From: Copromyces sp. CBS 386.78
Lineage: Eukaryota; Ascomycota; Sordariomycetes; Sordariales; Sordariaceae
Assembly (NCBI GenBank): GCA_030685235.1
Contig: MU839205.1
Span: 62,001 to 126,000, forward strand
DNA length: 64,000 nt
Direction: 5' to 3'
Shown here: piece by piece, positions 35,102-45,660 of the stretch
Position numbering within the stretch: position 1 is the first letter of the stretch
How the letters are laid out: each line of letters begins with the position of its first letter
Notes under the pieces: model-generated
Told to the model about the DNA's origin: nothing
What the model saw: only the letters and a program-made list of their open reading frames with translations
Database searches by the model: none
Translations under genes and position numbers: made by a program

Positions 35102-37683
35102 TATACCGGGTTCTAAAAACCTTCGCTTAAACGCCTTAAATTATAAATTTAACGACCGCCCTAACGGTAAAAAGGATAACCGTTTAATTATTTATAAATA
35201 AGCTTTATTAAATTTATTTTAATTCGAAAATAATTATTTCGAATTTAATAATCTAGTAGCGGGTTTTTCGTTTTACTTACTAGGGCCTAACAATTTAAAT
35301 ATTTAATTAACCAATAATTTTATTTATATTAATTATAAAACTTTTATTTTCTTATAAGCATTAATTTTTTCCCTTATTAGCGGAACTTATTAATAGCCTA
35401 CTATTATTAAGAAAGTCTTTTATAAGGCCTTTTCGGAATATTACGTCGTTAATAGTATTATAAAATAGCGAGACCGAATTATTATTAACCTTTATAATAA
35501 AAATCCCTAATTCCAATTTATTAATTACTAATATAATTCTTTGGGCATTAATTATTTAGGCCGTAACGCTATATATAAATTCTTATAATACGATTTCTAT
35601 TAGGAGGGGATATATAATAACGTATACCTTTTTTATAAAGGTTATTTACTATATACGAAAATTAAATCTTTAAAGAAAAGTTTAACCGGTTATTTTAAAT
35701 TAGTAATAATCGTTTTCGTATTATAGATTAATATTTTAGTCGATTATATTACGCTACTACCCCTAAATATTAATTTAAATTAAATGTTTAAATATATCGC
35801 TATTGTCGTTAATTAATTTATTAAAATATAATACTATATCCTAATAGTAATTCTAAAAGCGGAAGAATTAATAAATTACTTTATTAACTATATTTATTCG
35901 ATTTATAATTTCCTTAATAATATATTTTCCAATAGAAGTACCTAATTTATATTATAATTCTAATCTATCCTTTATAAGCGGCTATCCGTAATTCGCAAAT
36001 TTATTTCCGCTTTCTACCCTTGAACGAATATTTAAATCGAATATATTAATATAGAAATAAAATAATTCTTAAAGATTTATATTAATTAGGCGTAAACGGA
36101 TTAAGTAAAATAATTACTATTTATAAATTTCGCTAATAATAATATTATTTTATTATTAATAGGGATTTTACCGTTCTTCGCCAACTATAATTATTACCCG
36201 CGTATAAATATAAAACTTCGTACCCCGCTACCGCTAAATTTGGCCTTAATTTAATTTAAAGAATACTATAATATTAATAAATTAATAGATTGCTTCTAAT
36301 AAATTTAAAATTTCGTTATTTAATAATTATAGTATACGTAGGAATAATACGAGGATAATACTAATAAAAAGCAAATCGATTTTATTAAATACCGTATTAA
36401 TAATATAATTTTATTTAATATTATAAACTTTATAAATAGACTCCCGTAGGTAAAGTTTTACCCCTATTAGGAAGGCCCCTTTAAAATCGTCTATATTAAA
36501 TTATATATAATATACTTCGCCCTCCCATCTAATATAAAATACGGCATTTAATAGGGTAGTACTAGCCTTTAGATAGAGCGGCCCCAATCCTTATTTGGGC
36601 CCTAATTGGGTTAAGGTTATAAGTATATTTGTAATTTTCGAGCGGTTTATTTCAATAGGACTGTTATAATACGCCAACCTTTTGTGAAAGATAGTGCCCA
36701 GCCCTGCCAACCAGTAGATCCCCCATTCACCAACCTACGCACGAGCCCCATCTTTAGACTTAGCCATTTTGAGCATGCCTTTCATTAACTCAACCTTCTT
36801 TCAAATCCCTCTTTACAACTGAACCAAGCTAGCTGTAAACACCAGAACAGGCCAGAATTGCTCTGCACGTACGTAAATATCAATCGCAAACATTATTAGA
36901 TTGCAGTAATTTACTGACTTTCTAAAGCTCTATAGTACTGCGCGCATCGTGCACATTTTGGTCATTTTCATGTCTGTGTAACACTTTCGAAATTACCGTG
37001 TAAATAATAAATTACCACGAAGTTTCACGCCAAGACCTGTAATATTGGGGCCCAAATAAGGATTGGGGCCGCTCTATCCAAAGGCTGGTGCCGCCCTATC
37101 AAATGCCATAAAATACTTACCAATCTTCTACATTTCTATAGTACAACTGTAGTCCGGCTAAAGTTTTTTAAACTAATTTACTATAATAAATATCTAAATT
37201 AACGAAGGACGGGTTATAATACGTACTAACGATTAGGAGGAGTATAAAGAGTAAGTATTTAAATATTTTACAAATTATTTATAGATAGGTAATAATAAGT
37301 ATTAGAAATACGAAATTAAATAAAAGACCGGTAACCCTACTTAGGAATTTATTAATAACGTTATCGATTATAAATACTATTTTTAATAATTTTACTATAA
37401 ATATCCGGATAAACCGGTTCCCCTAAAGGTCTAGAGAATTTTTAAACGCTTCGCTGCTAACGCCCTAGTACTAACGCTAACGCTAATACTAATACCGGTA
37501 ACCGCTAAACTACTACGGCGCCGCTCTAGCCGCTTAATATAGTAAGAAACCGCCGCCGCTACTACTATAAAAAATAAAATGTAGAAAGATATAGAGGAAA
37601 GTTTATACCTCGTATTCGGAAGGGTTTTTCGGAAGTTGATAGATATTTACGAGGATAGGAAGCGATGTGAAGGGTCTTGAGTC
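35102..37683 (+). pseudogene. G4 pol remnant (RNase H end, integrase, chromodomain)
   Basis: An open stretch to 35201 reads YIPGSKNLRLNALNYKFNDR (the RNase H end, ADALSR region). The integrase core (about 35690-36130) shows VDYITLLPL, KYIAIVVN, AEELIN, a region equivalent to SDRGTQF (S-N-R-S-T at about 35930) and RKFISAFYP with T-N-x-x-I-E-Y-I-N. RLP.VKFYPY (about 36440) and GPFKIV follow before the MITE. The chromodomain is at about 37251-37420 and ends YKYPDKPVP. Most damage is stop codons at Trp/Gln. Integrase joins element DNA to the target; the chromodomain may steer it. Confidence 0.85.
36543..37107. mobile_element. 565-bp MITE (GGCATTTGAT ends), well-preserved copy
   Basis: Terminal inverted repeats of about 60 bp: the left begins GGCATTTAATAGGGTAGTAC, and the right ends with the inverse of GGCATTTGATAGGGCGGCAC. 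The duplication is TAAAATAC (8 bp; 9 if the adjoining A is included) at 36535-36542 and 37109-37116. The right two-thirds keep many CpA sites, unlike the surrounding Gypsy DNA. No coding. An 8-9 bp duplication fits hAT- or Mutator-type transposition. Confidence 0.88.
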
Positions 37684-37703
37684 TATTATTATATATATAT
37701 ATA

Positions 37704-37976
37704 CTTAGCTAACAATATAAGGGTTTAAATTACTATAGTATAATAGTTATACAACGGTATAAAGATCTACTACTATTGCAGATTTGGATAGGGTGGTACA
37801 ACGGTTTAATGAGCTGCAACCGTGTTGCAACCGTTCTGCAACCGTTGCAACATCTGCAACCATAGGATTTTTGCATATATGACGTAATTGCTAAAAAAAT
37901 TCTTACCGCACAGAAAATTCATAAGGGGAAATTGCGAAGGTCACAAAGGGAAACCGCGAATCTAGGCTAAAATTTT

Positions 37977-38008
<32 letters not shown>

Positions 38009-38602
38009 TTTTTTAATTTGAAAAGAACAAAATTTTTTGTCACAGCGAGGAATCGAACAAGACTCTGAAGATAAAGAACTACTTTATTAACCACTTGGCT
38101 ACTAGGCCAAATTTCTTATATAAAAGGTTGGTTTTTCTTCCTTATAAAGGTGAAGTTGGTTTTTTTTTTATTTTTTTTTTTCTAAAGACCCGTTCGGTAA
38201 AATTTTTTTAAACTAAGATTTCTCGTTAAATAGAGGGCGCACGGACCTCTAGCCGGGTGCAAAATAACCGCCAAGAAATGGCGCTCATTTTAGTACCCTT
38301 TTTATTTTCAGGGTTAGGGTTATTAGTGAAAAAAAACTTGGTCGTTTTCGCTTCCCTATAAAGGGGAAGTTCGATATTAAAGGAGGAAGGTAGGAAGGAA
38401 ATTTTTTTCGAGGAAGGTGGGTCCAATTACGTCATGTATGCAAAAATCCTATAGTTGCAGATGTTGCAACCGTTGCAGCACGGTTGCAGATATTGCAACG
38501 GTTGCAACACAGTTGCAATTTTTTTTTACCGTTGTACTACCGCTGCAAATGTTAGAAACCGTTGTACAACTATAAAAGCATCCCTATATACCCCTAGCTA
38601 AG
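37704..38602. mobile_element. TA-flanked foldback/MITE element with tRNA-like core, copy 4
   Basis: 899 bp between TA dinucleotides (37702-37703 and 38603-38604). The empty site is visible in G3 at 4273-4300 (ATATATATA followed by AATTTT). Least RIPed copy: inverted arms with repeated TGCAACCGT and ACCGTTGCAGCACGG, the end TAGCTAAG, and A/T tracts of over 25 bp in the centre. Confidence 0.88.
38037..38110 (-). ncRNA. tRNA-like module in copy 4 (best preserved)
   Basis: On the minus strand the A box TAGCCAAGTGG starts at 38101 and the B box GTTCGATTCC at 38058. Both match the pol III consensus and sit 43 bp apart. The module is followed on the same strand by about 25 bp and a long A-tract (38014-37978). 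The cloverleaf stems are poor, so it is tRNA-derived rather than a tRNA. Confidence 0.65.
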
Positions 38603-38631
38603 TAGATTTTTTAGCTTTTCGAGCTTCTTTT

Positions 38632-38643
38632 GAGGGGGGATAG
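38632..38643 (+). other. G4 polypurine tract
   Basis: GAGGGGGGATAG immediately upstream of the LTR start, matching the tract in front of LTR2 (4312-4323); it primes plus-strand DNA synthesis in LTR elements. Confidence 0.75.
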
Positions 38644-38876
38644 TATTATAAGGTTAGACCTATAATATACTATATTGTATTAACTGCATAGTCCAGAGTT
38701 CTGGCTACACTATGTTACCGTCACGTACAGCCTTACGTGCCCGCGCACGGTCTGGTCTATAGGGCTCTCGCCTATATAGCTAGACCTCGGCGCATACTTC
38801 CTTCTCTCCTTCCTTCTCCTCATACAATAATATATATCGTACCCTACCTATAACGGTGCCCTCTCGCCCCGTGATA
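38644..38876 (+). repeat. G4 3' LTR
   Basis: 233 bp, TATTATAAGG to CTCGCCCCGTGATA, collinear with LTR2. CCGTCACGTACAGCCTTACG near 38719 shows it is only partly RIPed. Confidence 0.86.
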
Positions 38877-39849
38877 TAGGCTCCGCCTAATAATATTTTA
38901 AATATTAATATTTTAGATATATAGCGAAATTTTATTGTTAAGAAGATACTTATAATTATGATAGTAAAATTAAATATAATAGGCTATATATAGGAGAAGT
39001 AAACTACCCTTCGAATAAAGATAATTCTTTAATTTTTTATAAGTTATATAGGAAATTGGGGTATTTTACCTTCGATAAGAAGTAATACCCGTTTATAAGA
39101 GCGGCCTATATAAAAGTATTAGTCGATTATGCCTAAAGGCTTTATAGTTTCGCTATTCGTAAAGGACTAGCTAAACCGGTATTAAAGCCGACAATAGAAA
39201 TAGAAGAAGACGTTGTAATCCCTAACGTCCTCTTTAATTCCCGTTTAATTATAACCTTAAAGAAATTATTTATAAGAGGAAGAAAAAAAGGCCGCCTTAA
39301 GAAAATTAATAGTAGTTTTTAGCCGAAACTTATAACTATAAACCGAATAGACATTTATACCCGCTCTTAAAATATAAATAATTATATTTATATTAGTTCT
39401 ATTATTATTACACTTATAATTATCATTATTACTTTTAAAGAAATAATGTCCCTCTAATCCGCCGTTAGACTAAAAGGAAGCCTCTTATAAAGTAATTAAT
39501 AATTTAATTAAAAATACTCTATTAAAATATTAGGAAATCGTACGAGAGAGGGAAAACGCCATTTAAATAGAAGGAGACTTATAATATCGTAGTAATTTAA
39601 AAATTAGGTAAAATTTAAATAGGGATATTTACTAGCCGAAGGGTAGTAAATATTATAGCGGTGATTATTTAGAGAAAGGTAGGGCGGTAATTTATATAAA
39701 TAAAAAATAGAATTTAAAAAATTTAAATTTCTAAGTTAGGAAGGATTAAGCCGCGGTAATATTAAAAGATTTACGGGAATTAATAACCGTCTACTTTATT
39801 TACTCCCCTATCTTCTTCTAAAGTACGCTAGAATATTAATAAGGTTTTC
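38877..39849 (+). mobile_element. LINE F fragment (end of ORF1, start of ORF2)
   Basis: Plus strand, collinear with LINE D 59597-60560. It contains KLGYFTFDKK-like sequence (about 39055-39085), the ORF1 end GRKKGRLKK (about 39270) and YTRS-stop near 39360. ORF2 then opens. Interrupted on the left by the G4 LTR and on the right by the LTRb element. Confidence 0.75.
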
Positions 39850-40070
39850 TGTTATGGGGCTAGCGCCCTGGGGTCTGTGATCTGGCTGATGCCAGGTTAT
39901 GGCCTGCGAGGGTTCTGGCTCGGCTGCCCCGGCTTTGGCACGGTGCACAAAACCCTCGTTCCAGACTGTACTTTCTGTGTAGTCTTTCCTCCCTTTTCTT
40001 CCTTGTTAAATATAGCCTTTTTAACCTTACACGACTGCTCGCTGTACTTTACTCTTGTAGACCCGTTATA
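39850..40070 (+). repeat. LTRb copy 2, 5' LTR
   Basis: 221 bp starting TGTTATGGGGCTAGCGCC and ending ACCCGTTATA. Retains unmutated CpA sites and TATA-like AATATAGC near 40010. Confidence 0.85.
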
Positions 40071-40309
40071 TTATATTTGACCTTCTTTTTAATACTACCG
40101 TTGCCCTCGTTTCGCCGGTACGCCTAGAGAGTTTCCCTTTTCGTTGCCCTCATCCCTAGTAACGAAAATCCCTTATTTACGTTCGACCGACCGTTCTTTA
40201 CGACTACCCCCTCCTATTTTTCGCTGCCCGGACTTCCGTCACTCTCGATAATAGTACCGAACTAGATACTGTGGTTTTAAGACCCCTAAGAACGATTCGA
40301 GTAATTTAG

Positions 40310-41200
40310 TACCGCGTTTACGAACGTGCTAAACGAGCTCGCCGCCCTCAAAGCCTCGTCTGCCCCGGCCGTTACCTATATTCCTAAGCCGGTGCTCCCC
40401 TACTTCGAAAAATTTTCTAGGGAAAAAATAGATTTCGAAACCTAGGTTTTAAGCGCGCAAGCTAAACTCTACGTAGATAGCCTCGCTATTGGCGATATAG
40501 AAGCGTAATTCTATTATTTATTAGCTTGCCTATTGCTTACCGTTAAGAAACCGCTCGTTGCCTTCGCCGCCTCTCCTTAATCGTTGTAAGAGCTTATTGA
40601 AAAGTTCCGATTTATTTACAATAATCTTAATGCGGTTAAGAAAGTTGGGTAAGAACTTTACTATTTCTATTAGAAAAGTAGTAAACCTATAGTTCTTTTT
40701 TTCGTCTATTTTGAAGAGGTACTATACTATATTCCCGTAGATTCTTAGCCGGATTCTACTAAAGTTAGCTAATTCTCTATTATTTTAAATAACGATTAGA
40801 GGTACTGTTTTAGCGACTATACTAATGTGTTAGAATAGTATTTAAATTTGTTTATTTATTTTCGCTAACTTAATAGTAATTCCTTTTTGACCTCCTCTTT
40901 ATTTTTATTAAAGCAGGTCTAGGTTGACGATAATATTAGTAATCCTATAGATACCTCTATTAATGCTACAGTAACTTCGCCGTTTTAGAAGTAGAAGAAC
41001 TAGTGGAAGAAGGAGGGTAAGTATATTAATTGTAGGAGTAGTTCCTACTAATTTAAATAGTATAAAAAGACTACGTATTTAAATAATATTCGGTCTAACC
41101 CGGTTAGGGGCTTAGGCGGTTATAATAGCAACAATTAAGAAGAGGAAGAATATTCGGACTAAGCGATACCCTAGTAAGGGCTGCCCTAATAATACTACGG
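40310..41200 (+). pseudogene. LTRb copy 2 gag remnant
   Basis: The frame gives FTNVLNELAALKASSAPAV, YIPKPVLPYFEKFSREK, QAKLYVDSLAIGD and FYYLLACLLLTVKKPLVAF (40310-40570), a retrotransposon gag domain with stops only at two or three former Trp/Gln codons there. Decay increases towards the C-terminus (GLGGYNSNN near 41120). Confidence 0.78.
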
Positions 41201-41420
41201 TAAGAGGGAGGTTTATACGTCTATATAGGAAGGACTTCTATAACTATCAAAGTACGGCGTCTATTAGTTAAATAGCCGGTTAACCTTTTTCTACTCTTTT
41301 ACGTATACTTCTTGAGGGATTTACTATAAAATATAATTGTAGGAGGGCAATAAATATTATATTTTGTAAGTACTACAATTACTAAATTCATTTTTGGCTA
41401 GGGATATTAATTTAGGGAAT

Positions 41421-42695
41421 TTCTTCACGTTTTTTCTTTAGCTAAGGACCACGGGGTCATCAAGAGAGCAGGGTAGTTCATCACAAGTAGGAGCAGATCA
41501 ACTGCTTAATCAAGTGCCATTGGTTATAGGTTTGAGCCTTGAAGATAAAAGGAGAAGGAATCGATTTCGGGATTTAAAAAAGAAAAATAGGCAGCTTAAA
41601 TTAAATAATACTCCTTCTTAAAAAAATATATTCGAATTCTGATCACAAATTCGTTTTCCCGTATTAAATTTATTCTTCTTTTACTTTATAATCCCCTCTT
41701 AAAAAGATTAACGTTTAAATTTGCTCCCTCAATCTTTTTTGAAGATCCGTTAAAGTATAATATTTTAGTATTAATTCTAATTTCTTCCTAAGTAGTTAAT
41801 AATTAAAATATAAAAATTTCTTCGATTTTATTTTACGGATAAGAATTATTTTATAGTAAATCTATTCTCTTTTTTAAAGTATTAATTTTTATAATCTTTA
41901 TATTAATTAAATTAATCTTTCTATAGTAGGGAGCTAATCTCTCTTCTTGTATAGTATTTTCCATTCTAAATTAAATAGTAATAAGGACGAAATGAATTTT
42001 AAACTTTTAGTTAAACTAGTTAATATAAATTCGAGGAATCTTCGGCCGAAATTTTTTGTATACATTAAAATTATCCCTACTTTCTTCGGAATACTAGTTT
42101 AAAAGCCGAAGGTTAAATAATAAGTAATTAATTACTTCCCTCGGTAAAGAAGTCTTTTATTCAATTTAATAGAGACTTTAATTCCGGATATATATAGATT
42201 TTAAGCTCTTCGTCCAATTTACAATTTGCCAATACCCTTCGACGAATATACTAGCCCTTTTACCTTCTTTAATTAAATTATAATCGACGTAGAATACGAA
42301 GACGAATTATTTCGAAATACTAATTTAATAAAATAATAAATTAAAGATTAGAGAATTAGTAATTTAAATTATATAATAGATCAAAGATTACGAATTAACG
42401 ATAGATAATAAATCCCCCTTTTACTACTTCCGCTTATATTTAGTATAGATATTCGTAATTTATATACCGAATTCCTTTTTAAAATAATTATAACCTTTTT
42501 AGGGTATATTATATTAATATTTTAAATAATTCTAATTAACCTTTTACGAATAATTAGCTTCTTATTAGAGGTAAGTACGGTTAAAAGGGTAGTATTTACC
42601 TCCTTTTATAATAATAATTACTATTAATTAAGCGAAATTATAATAGAACTTCCGAATTAATATAATATTTAATACCCTAATTAAAATATAAATAT
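41421..42695. other. Unassigned; begins with a CpA-rich, little-RIPed stretch
   Basis: 41421-41610 keeps normal CpA/TpG content (for example GCAGATCAACTGCTTAATCA at 41493) and no link to other families here. 41611-42695 is RIPed AT-rich DNA without recognisable domains and is the left flank of LINE B. No gene could be supported. Confidence 0.4.
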
Positions 42696-43081
42696 TTTAA
42701 TCTAAATAATAATAATAGTCTTATTCCCTATACTATTTATCTATAGCGCCTTATTAGTATAGGGTACTTCTCCTAATTCTCTAGAGGAAATTATATAGTA
42801 ATAAACGCTATCGGATAAATACCGCCAATTCCTTTCGGTCGCGAATGAATCGCGCCTACTCTATTTCAATTCTATTTATAACGATATTTACCTACCGCTT
42901 TAATAAATAAACTACTTCCCTTTTACCCCTTTTAATCCAATATTAAAATAATTGAAATACTATTCTCGTACGCTACTCCTTCTTCTTAAACCGCCTATAA
43001 TAATCGTCCTTTCCTTATCGTTTACCCCTATTCCCGCTTCGTCGTTATCTCCTAAATTCCTACAATTCTACAAAAATTTAT

Positions 43082-43494
43082 GAGAAAGTCTTTTCGCACC
43101 GTCGCAAATGTCTTTATACACCGTCGTCCAAAATACCACTAAGTATAACTTTGCTAAAAAAGAAGTTGTCGGTATGAAAATGGTACTAGAATTTTTGTAA
43201 TTTTCTACTCTATTTTATAGTCTAATTGCCGTAGACGTATCTACTTAAAGGAAAGACTCAATGTAAATATTCCAAATTTAAAGTAAATAAATAGTTCTTT
43301 TTTATTTTATTGTATATTGAGCGCTATAGAGGGCGCCTAGGTACGCCGGACATATTATATTGTAGAAGGAAAATAAATAAAAATTTCGATATACTTTTTA
43401 TATACTACGGCCTTCGTTTGGCTGAGTTATCTCTAAAAGCCTTTTTCGATAACGGTGCGAAAAGACATTTACAACGGTGCGAAAAGACTTTCTC
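43082..43494. mobile_element. 413-bp bipartite-TIR element in LINE B (better preserved copy)
   Basis: A perfect 8-bp duplication AAATTTAT (43074-43081 and 43495-43502). Ends GAGAAAGTCTTTTCGCACCG and its inverse; each end has a second copy of the motif (GTCTTTATACACCG and GTCTTTTCGCACCG) 24 bp further in. Inside: AGTATAACTTTG and GGTATGAAAATGGTACTA. The open frame starting at 43310 runs across the right end into the neighbouring element and is not a gene. Confidence 0.9.
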
Positions 43495-43536
43495 AAATTT
43501 ATATAAGCGTAAGGGCCTCTTCTTTCCTTTTATAAA

Positions 43537-44271
43537 GAGAAAGTCTATTCGCACGGTCACAATTATCTATTTGAACGGTGATCCACTTTTTCTCTCACAT
43601 ATATCCCTAACCCTCGCGCGGCCACAGGTGTTACATGTATTCTTTCGAAAATTTCGTCCAGAAATCTGGGCATTACTATTCTTTCATACGTGACATTAGA
43701 CTGTCAGCGATTGTTACAGCTGTCAGCGATTGTCACGGCTGTCAGCAATTGTCACGGCTGTCAGCGATTGTCACAGCTGTTAGCGATTGTCACAGCTGTT
43801 AGTGACTGTTGTAGCTATAGCTGTCAGCGATTGTCACAGCTGTCAGCGAATGTCACGGCTGTCAGTGACTGTTACGCCTGTTAGCGATTGGCTGTCAGCG
43901 ATTGTTACAGCTGTTAGCGATTGTCACGCCTGTTAGCGATTGGCTGTCAGCGATTGTCGCGGCTGTCAGCGATTGTTACGGCTGTTAGCGATTGTTACGG
44001 CTGTTAGCGATTGGCTGTTAGCGATTGTCACGGCTGTCAGCGATTGTTACAGCTGTTAGCGATTGTTACGGCTGTCAGTGACTGTCACGGCTGTCAGCGA
44101 TACGTGTGCTGTATAGGGGGTGTAATAGGCTGTAATCTAGGAGCTTGGCGGTCGCGGTACGAGCGAGACTGGTGCTAGCGGGGAGGAGATGGCAGGGTTA
44201 GGGATATGTGTGAGGGAAAAAGTGGATCACCGTTCAAATAGACAATCGTGACCGTGCGAATAGACTTTCTC
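43537..44271. mobile_element. 735-bp bipartite-TIR element with minisatellite core
   Basis: A perfect 8-bp duplication TTTATAAA (43529-43536 and 44272-44279). Inverted repeats of about 78 bp begin GAGAAAGTCTATTCGCACGG, with a second motif copy GTCTATTTGAACGGTGATCC, and run to CATATATCCCTAACCCT. The centre is a 19-bp minisatellite. Little RIP: CpA is common. No coding; the frame at 43690 is the minisatellite itself. Confidence 0.9.
43700..44105. repeat. 19-bp minisatellite
   Basis: About 20 contiguous units near CTGTCAGCGATTGTCACGG with C/T and G/A variants and a few shortened units. RIPed arrays of the same unit lie inside the elements at 44989 and 52625. Confidence 0.9.
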
Positions 44272-44988
44272 TTTATAAAAATTCCTCCCCGCCGTTATCT
44301 TTCGAATTTCCTTTTCTTCTTTATTTAATTAACTCTTAAAATAGCGTCTTCTTCTATTAGCCATACCCCCGACCATCTTCCCGGCTATATATTTAATCCT
44401 TTAAGCTTCGTAATTTATATTAACCGTAGTACTATTAAGCGTAATATTAACTTCGTCTATATAATAAATTCCCCGTCCTTTAAATTCCCCTATTCCTTCG
44501 TACCCCCTTTTACCCCAGCGTTCGAATTCTAATCCTTTATCCAAATATTAATTTTTAATTCTACCTTTAACCTTCCTTCCGGCCGGTAAATCCTCCTTAT
44601 CCTTACATTCGCCTCTCTTCCTTCCTACTAATTATATTAATTAGTATTGTCCGTCGCGTTCTTTACTTCTACTATAATATAAAATTTACTAACTATATTT
44701 ATAATACCTCGTCCTTTAATATAATTATATTTCGTATACTCTTTGTAAAATCTATTTATTATATTAATATTAAAAATAAATTTCTTTCTACGGTCTTCTT
44801 TTCGTTTTCTTTTTTAATATTCTTCGAAACGCCGGTAAATAGAACACTACTTATCCTATTACTAATACGAAATATATATTAAATATTCTATTAGATTACT
44901 ATAATAAATATAACGCTATTTAAACTACAATTATTATTTTATTTTATTCTTAAAATAATTTTAATCCTTTAATTCGTTATTTTTATAA

Positions 44989-45660
44989 GAGGATGTCTAT
45001 TCGTACTATTGACATCGTCTTCTAAGACTGTACCCTACCCACCCCCGACCACCAGAAGTATTCTTTCGAAAATTTCGCTAAGATTCCCCGCAAAATCCAA
45101 TTATTATATTCTTTCGTAATTTAATATCAGACGGCTATATACGGCACTAAATTCGTACTTAAATATATAGATTTACAACGTATTTTATAGCGCGGTCGCA
45201 CATCGCTCGTCGCTCAATTAAACGACTATTAACGACTATTATAGCTATTAGCGATTATTATAACTATTAGCAATTATTACAACTATCAACGATTATTACG
45301 GCTATTAACGATTATTACGACTATTAACAATTATTACGGCTATTAATAATTATTACGGCTATTAATAATTATTATAGCGGCTATTAGCAATTGTTACGGT
45401 TGTTAGCGATTATTACGGCTGTTAGTAATTATTATAACGGCTATCAACGATTATTATAGCTATTAATAACTATTACAACGGCTATTAGCGATATATATGC
45501 TATACAAGGGTTAAAATATGTAATAAGCTATAATTTAGGAGTTTAGCGGTCGCGGTACGAGGGGGACTAGTACGGGGACGCTAGGGTTAAGGATAGGTAT
45601 AGGGAAAAAAGTGGGGTACAGTCTCAAAAGACGATGTTAATAGTACGAATAGATATCCTC
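44989..45660. mobile_element. 672-bp bipartite-TIR element with minisatellite core, copy 1
   Basis: A perfect 8-bp duplication TTTTATAA (44981-44988 and 45661-45668). Ends GAGGATGTCTATTCGTACTA with an inner motif copy CGTCTTCTAAGACTGTACCC, and the inverse at the right. Internal GTATTCTTTCGAAAATTTCG is shared with the 735-bp element. RIPed 19-bp units occupy 45225-45490. Confidence 0.9.
45225..45490. repeat. RIPed 19-bp minisatellite
   Basis: Units like CTATTAGCGATTATTACGG, the transition-converted form of the array at 43700, with occasional 21-22 bp units. Confidence 0.8.

Larger units (their letters stand above)
35102..38876 (+). mobile_element. Gypsy element G4, 3' half
   Basis: Plus strand: the end of RNase H, integrase, chromodomain, polypurine tract and 3' LTR, with two later insertions (36543-37107 and 37704-38602). 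Same family as G3. The right flank (38877 on) is LINE F sequence, so G4 inserted into a LINE. The 5' part is missing or lies in the unassigned DNA left of 34207. Confidence 0.83.
39850..41420 (+). mobile_element. Gag-only LTR element LTRb, copy 2, truncated
   Basis: 5' LTR (39850-40070), then leader, gag and tail collinear with copy 1 on the opposite strand. It stops near 41420 without a polypurine tract or second LTR. The sequence beyond is of another kind, so the 3' end was lost. Confidence 0.78.

Noticed and set aside
38226..38426. 66-codon minus frame ending SWRLFCTRLEVRAPSI
   Set aside because: Part of the TA-flanked element. In copy 1 the frame after the inner ATG is only about 20 codons long, and copies 2 and 3 have changes that break it; not supported as a gene.
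41480..41545. A second tRNA-like sequence (GGTTTGAGCC resembling a B box)
   Set aside because: No A box at the right distance and no second copy.
43310..43693. 127-codon open frame
   Set aside because: It starts inside the 413-bp element, crosses its right end and the LINE, and continues into the 735-bp element; no common origin or domain.
43690..44105. Regularly spaced repeats that could be taken for a CRISPR array or a repeat protein gene
   Set aside because: The 19-bp units are contiguous with no unique spacers, the setting is a fungal transposon, and the open frame exists only because the unit lacks stops in one frame.
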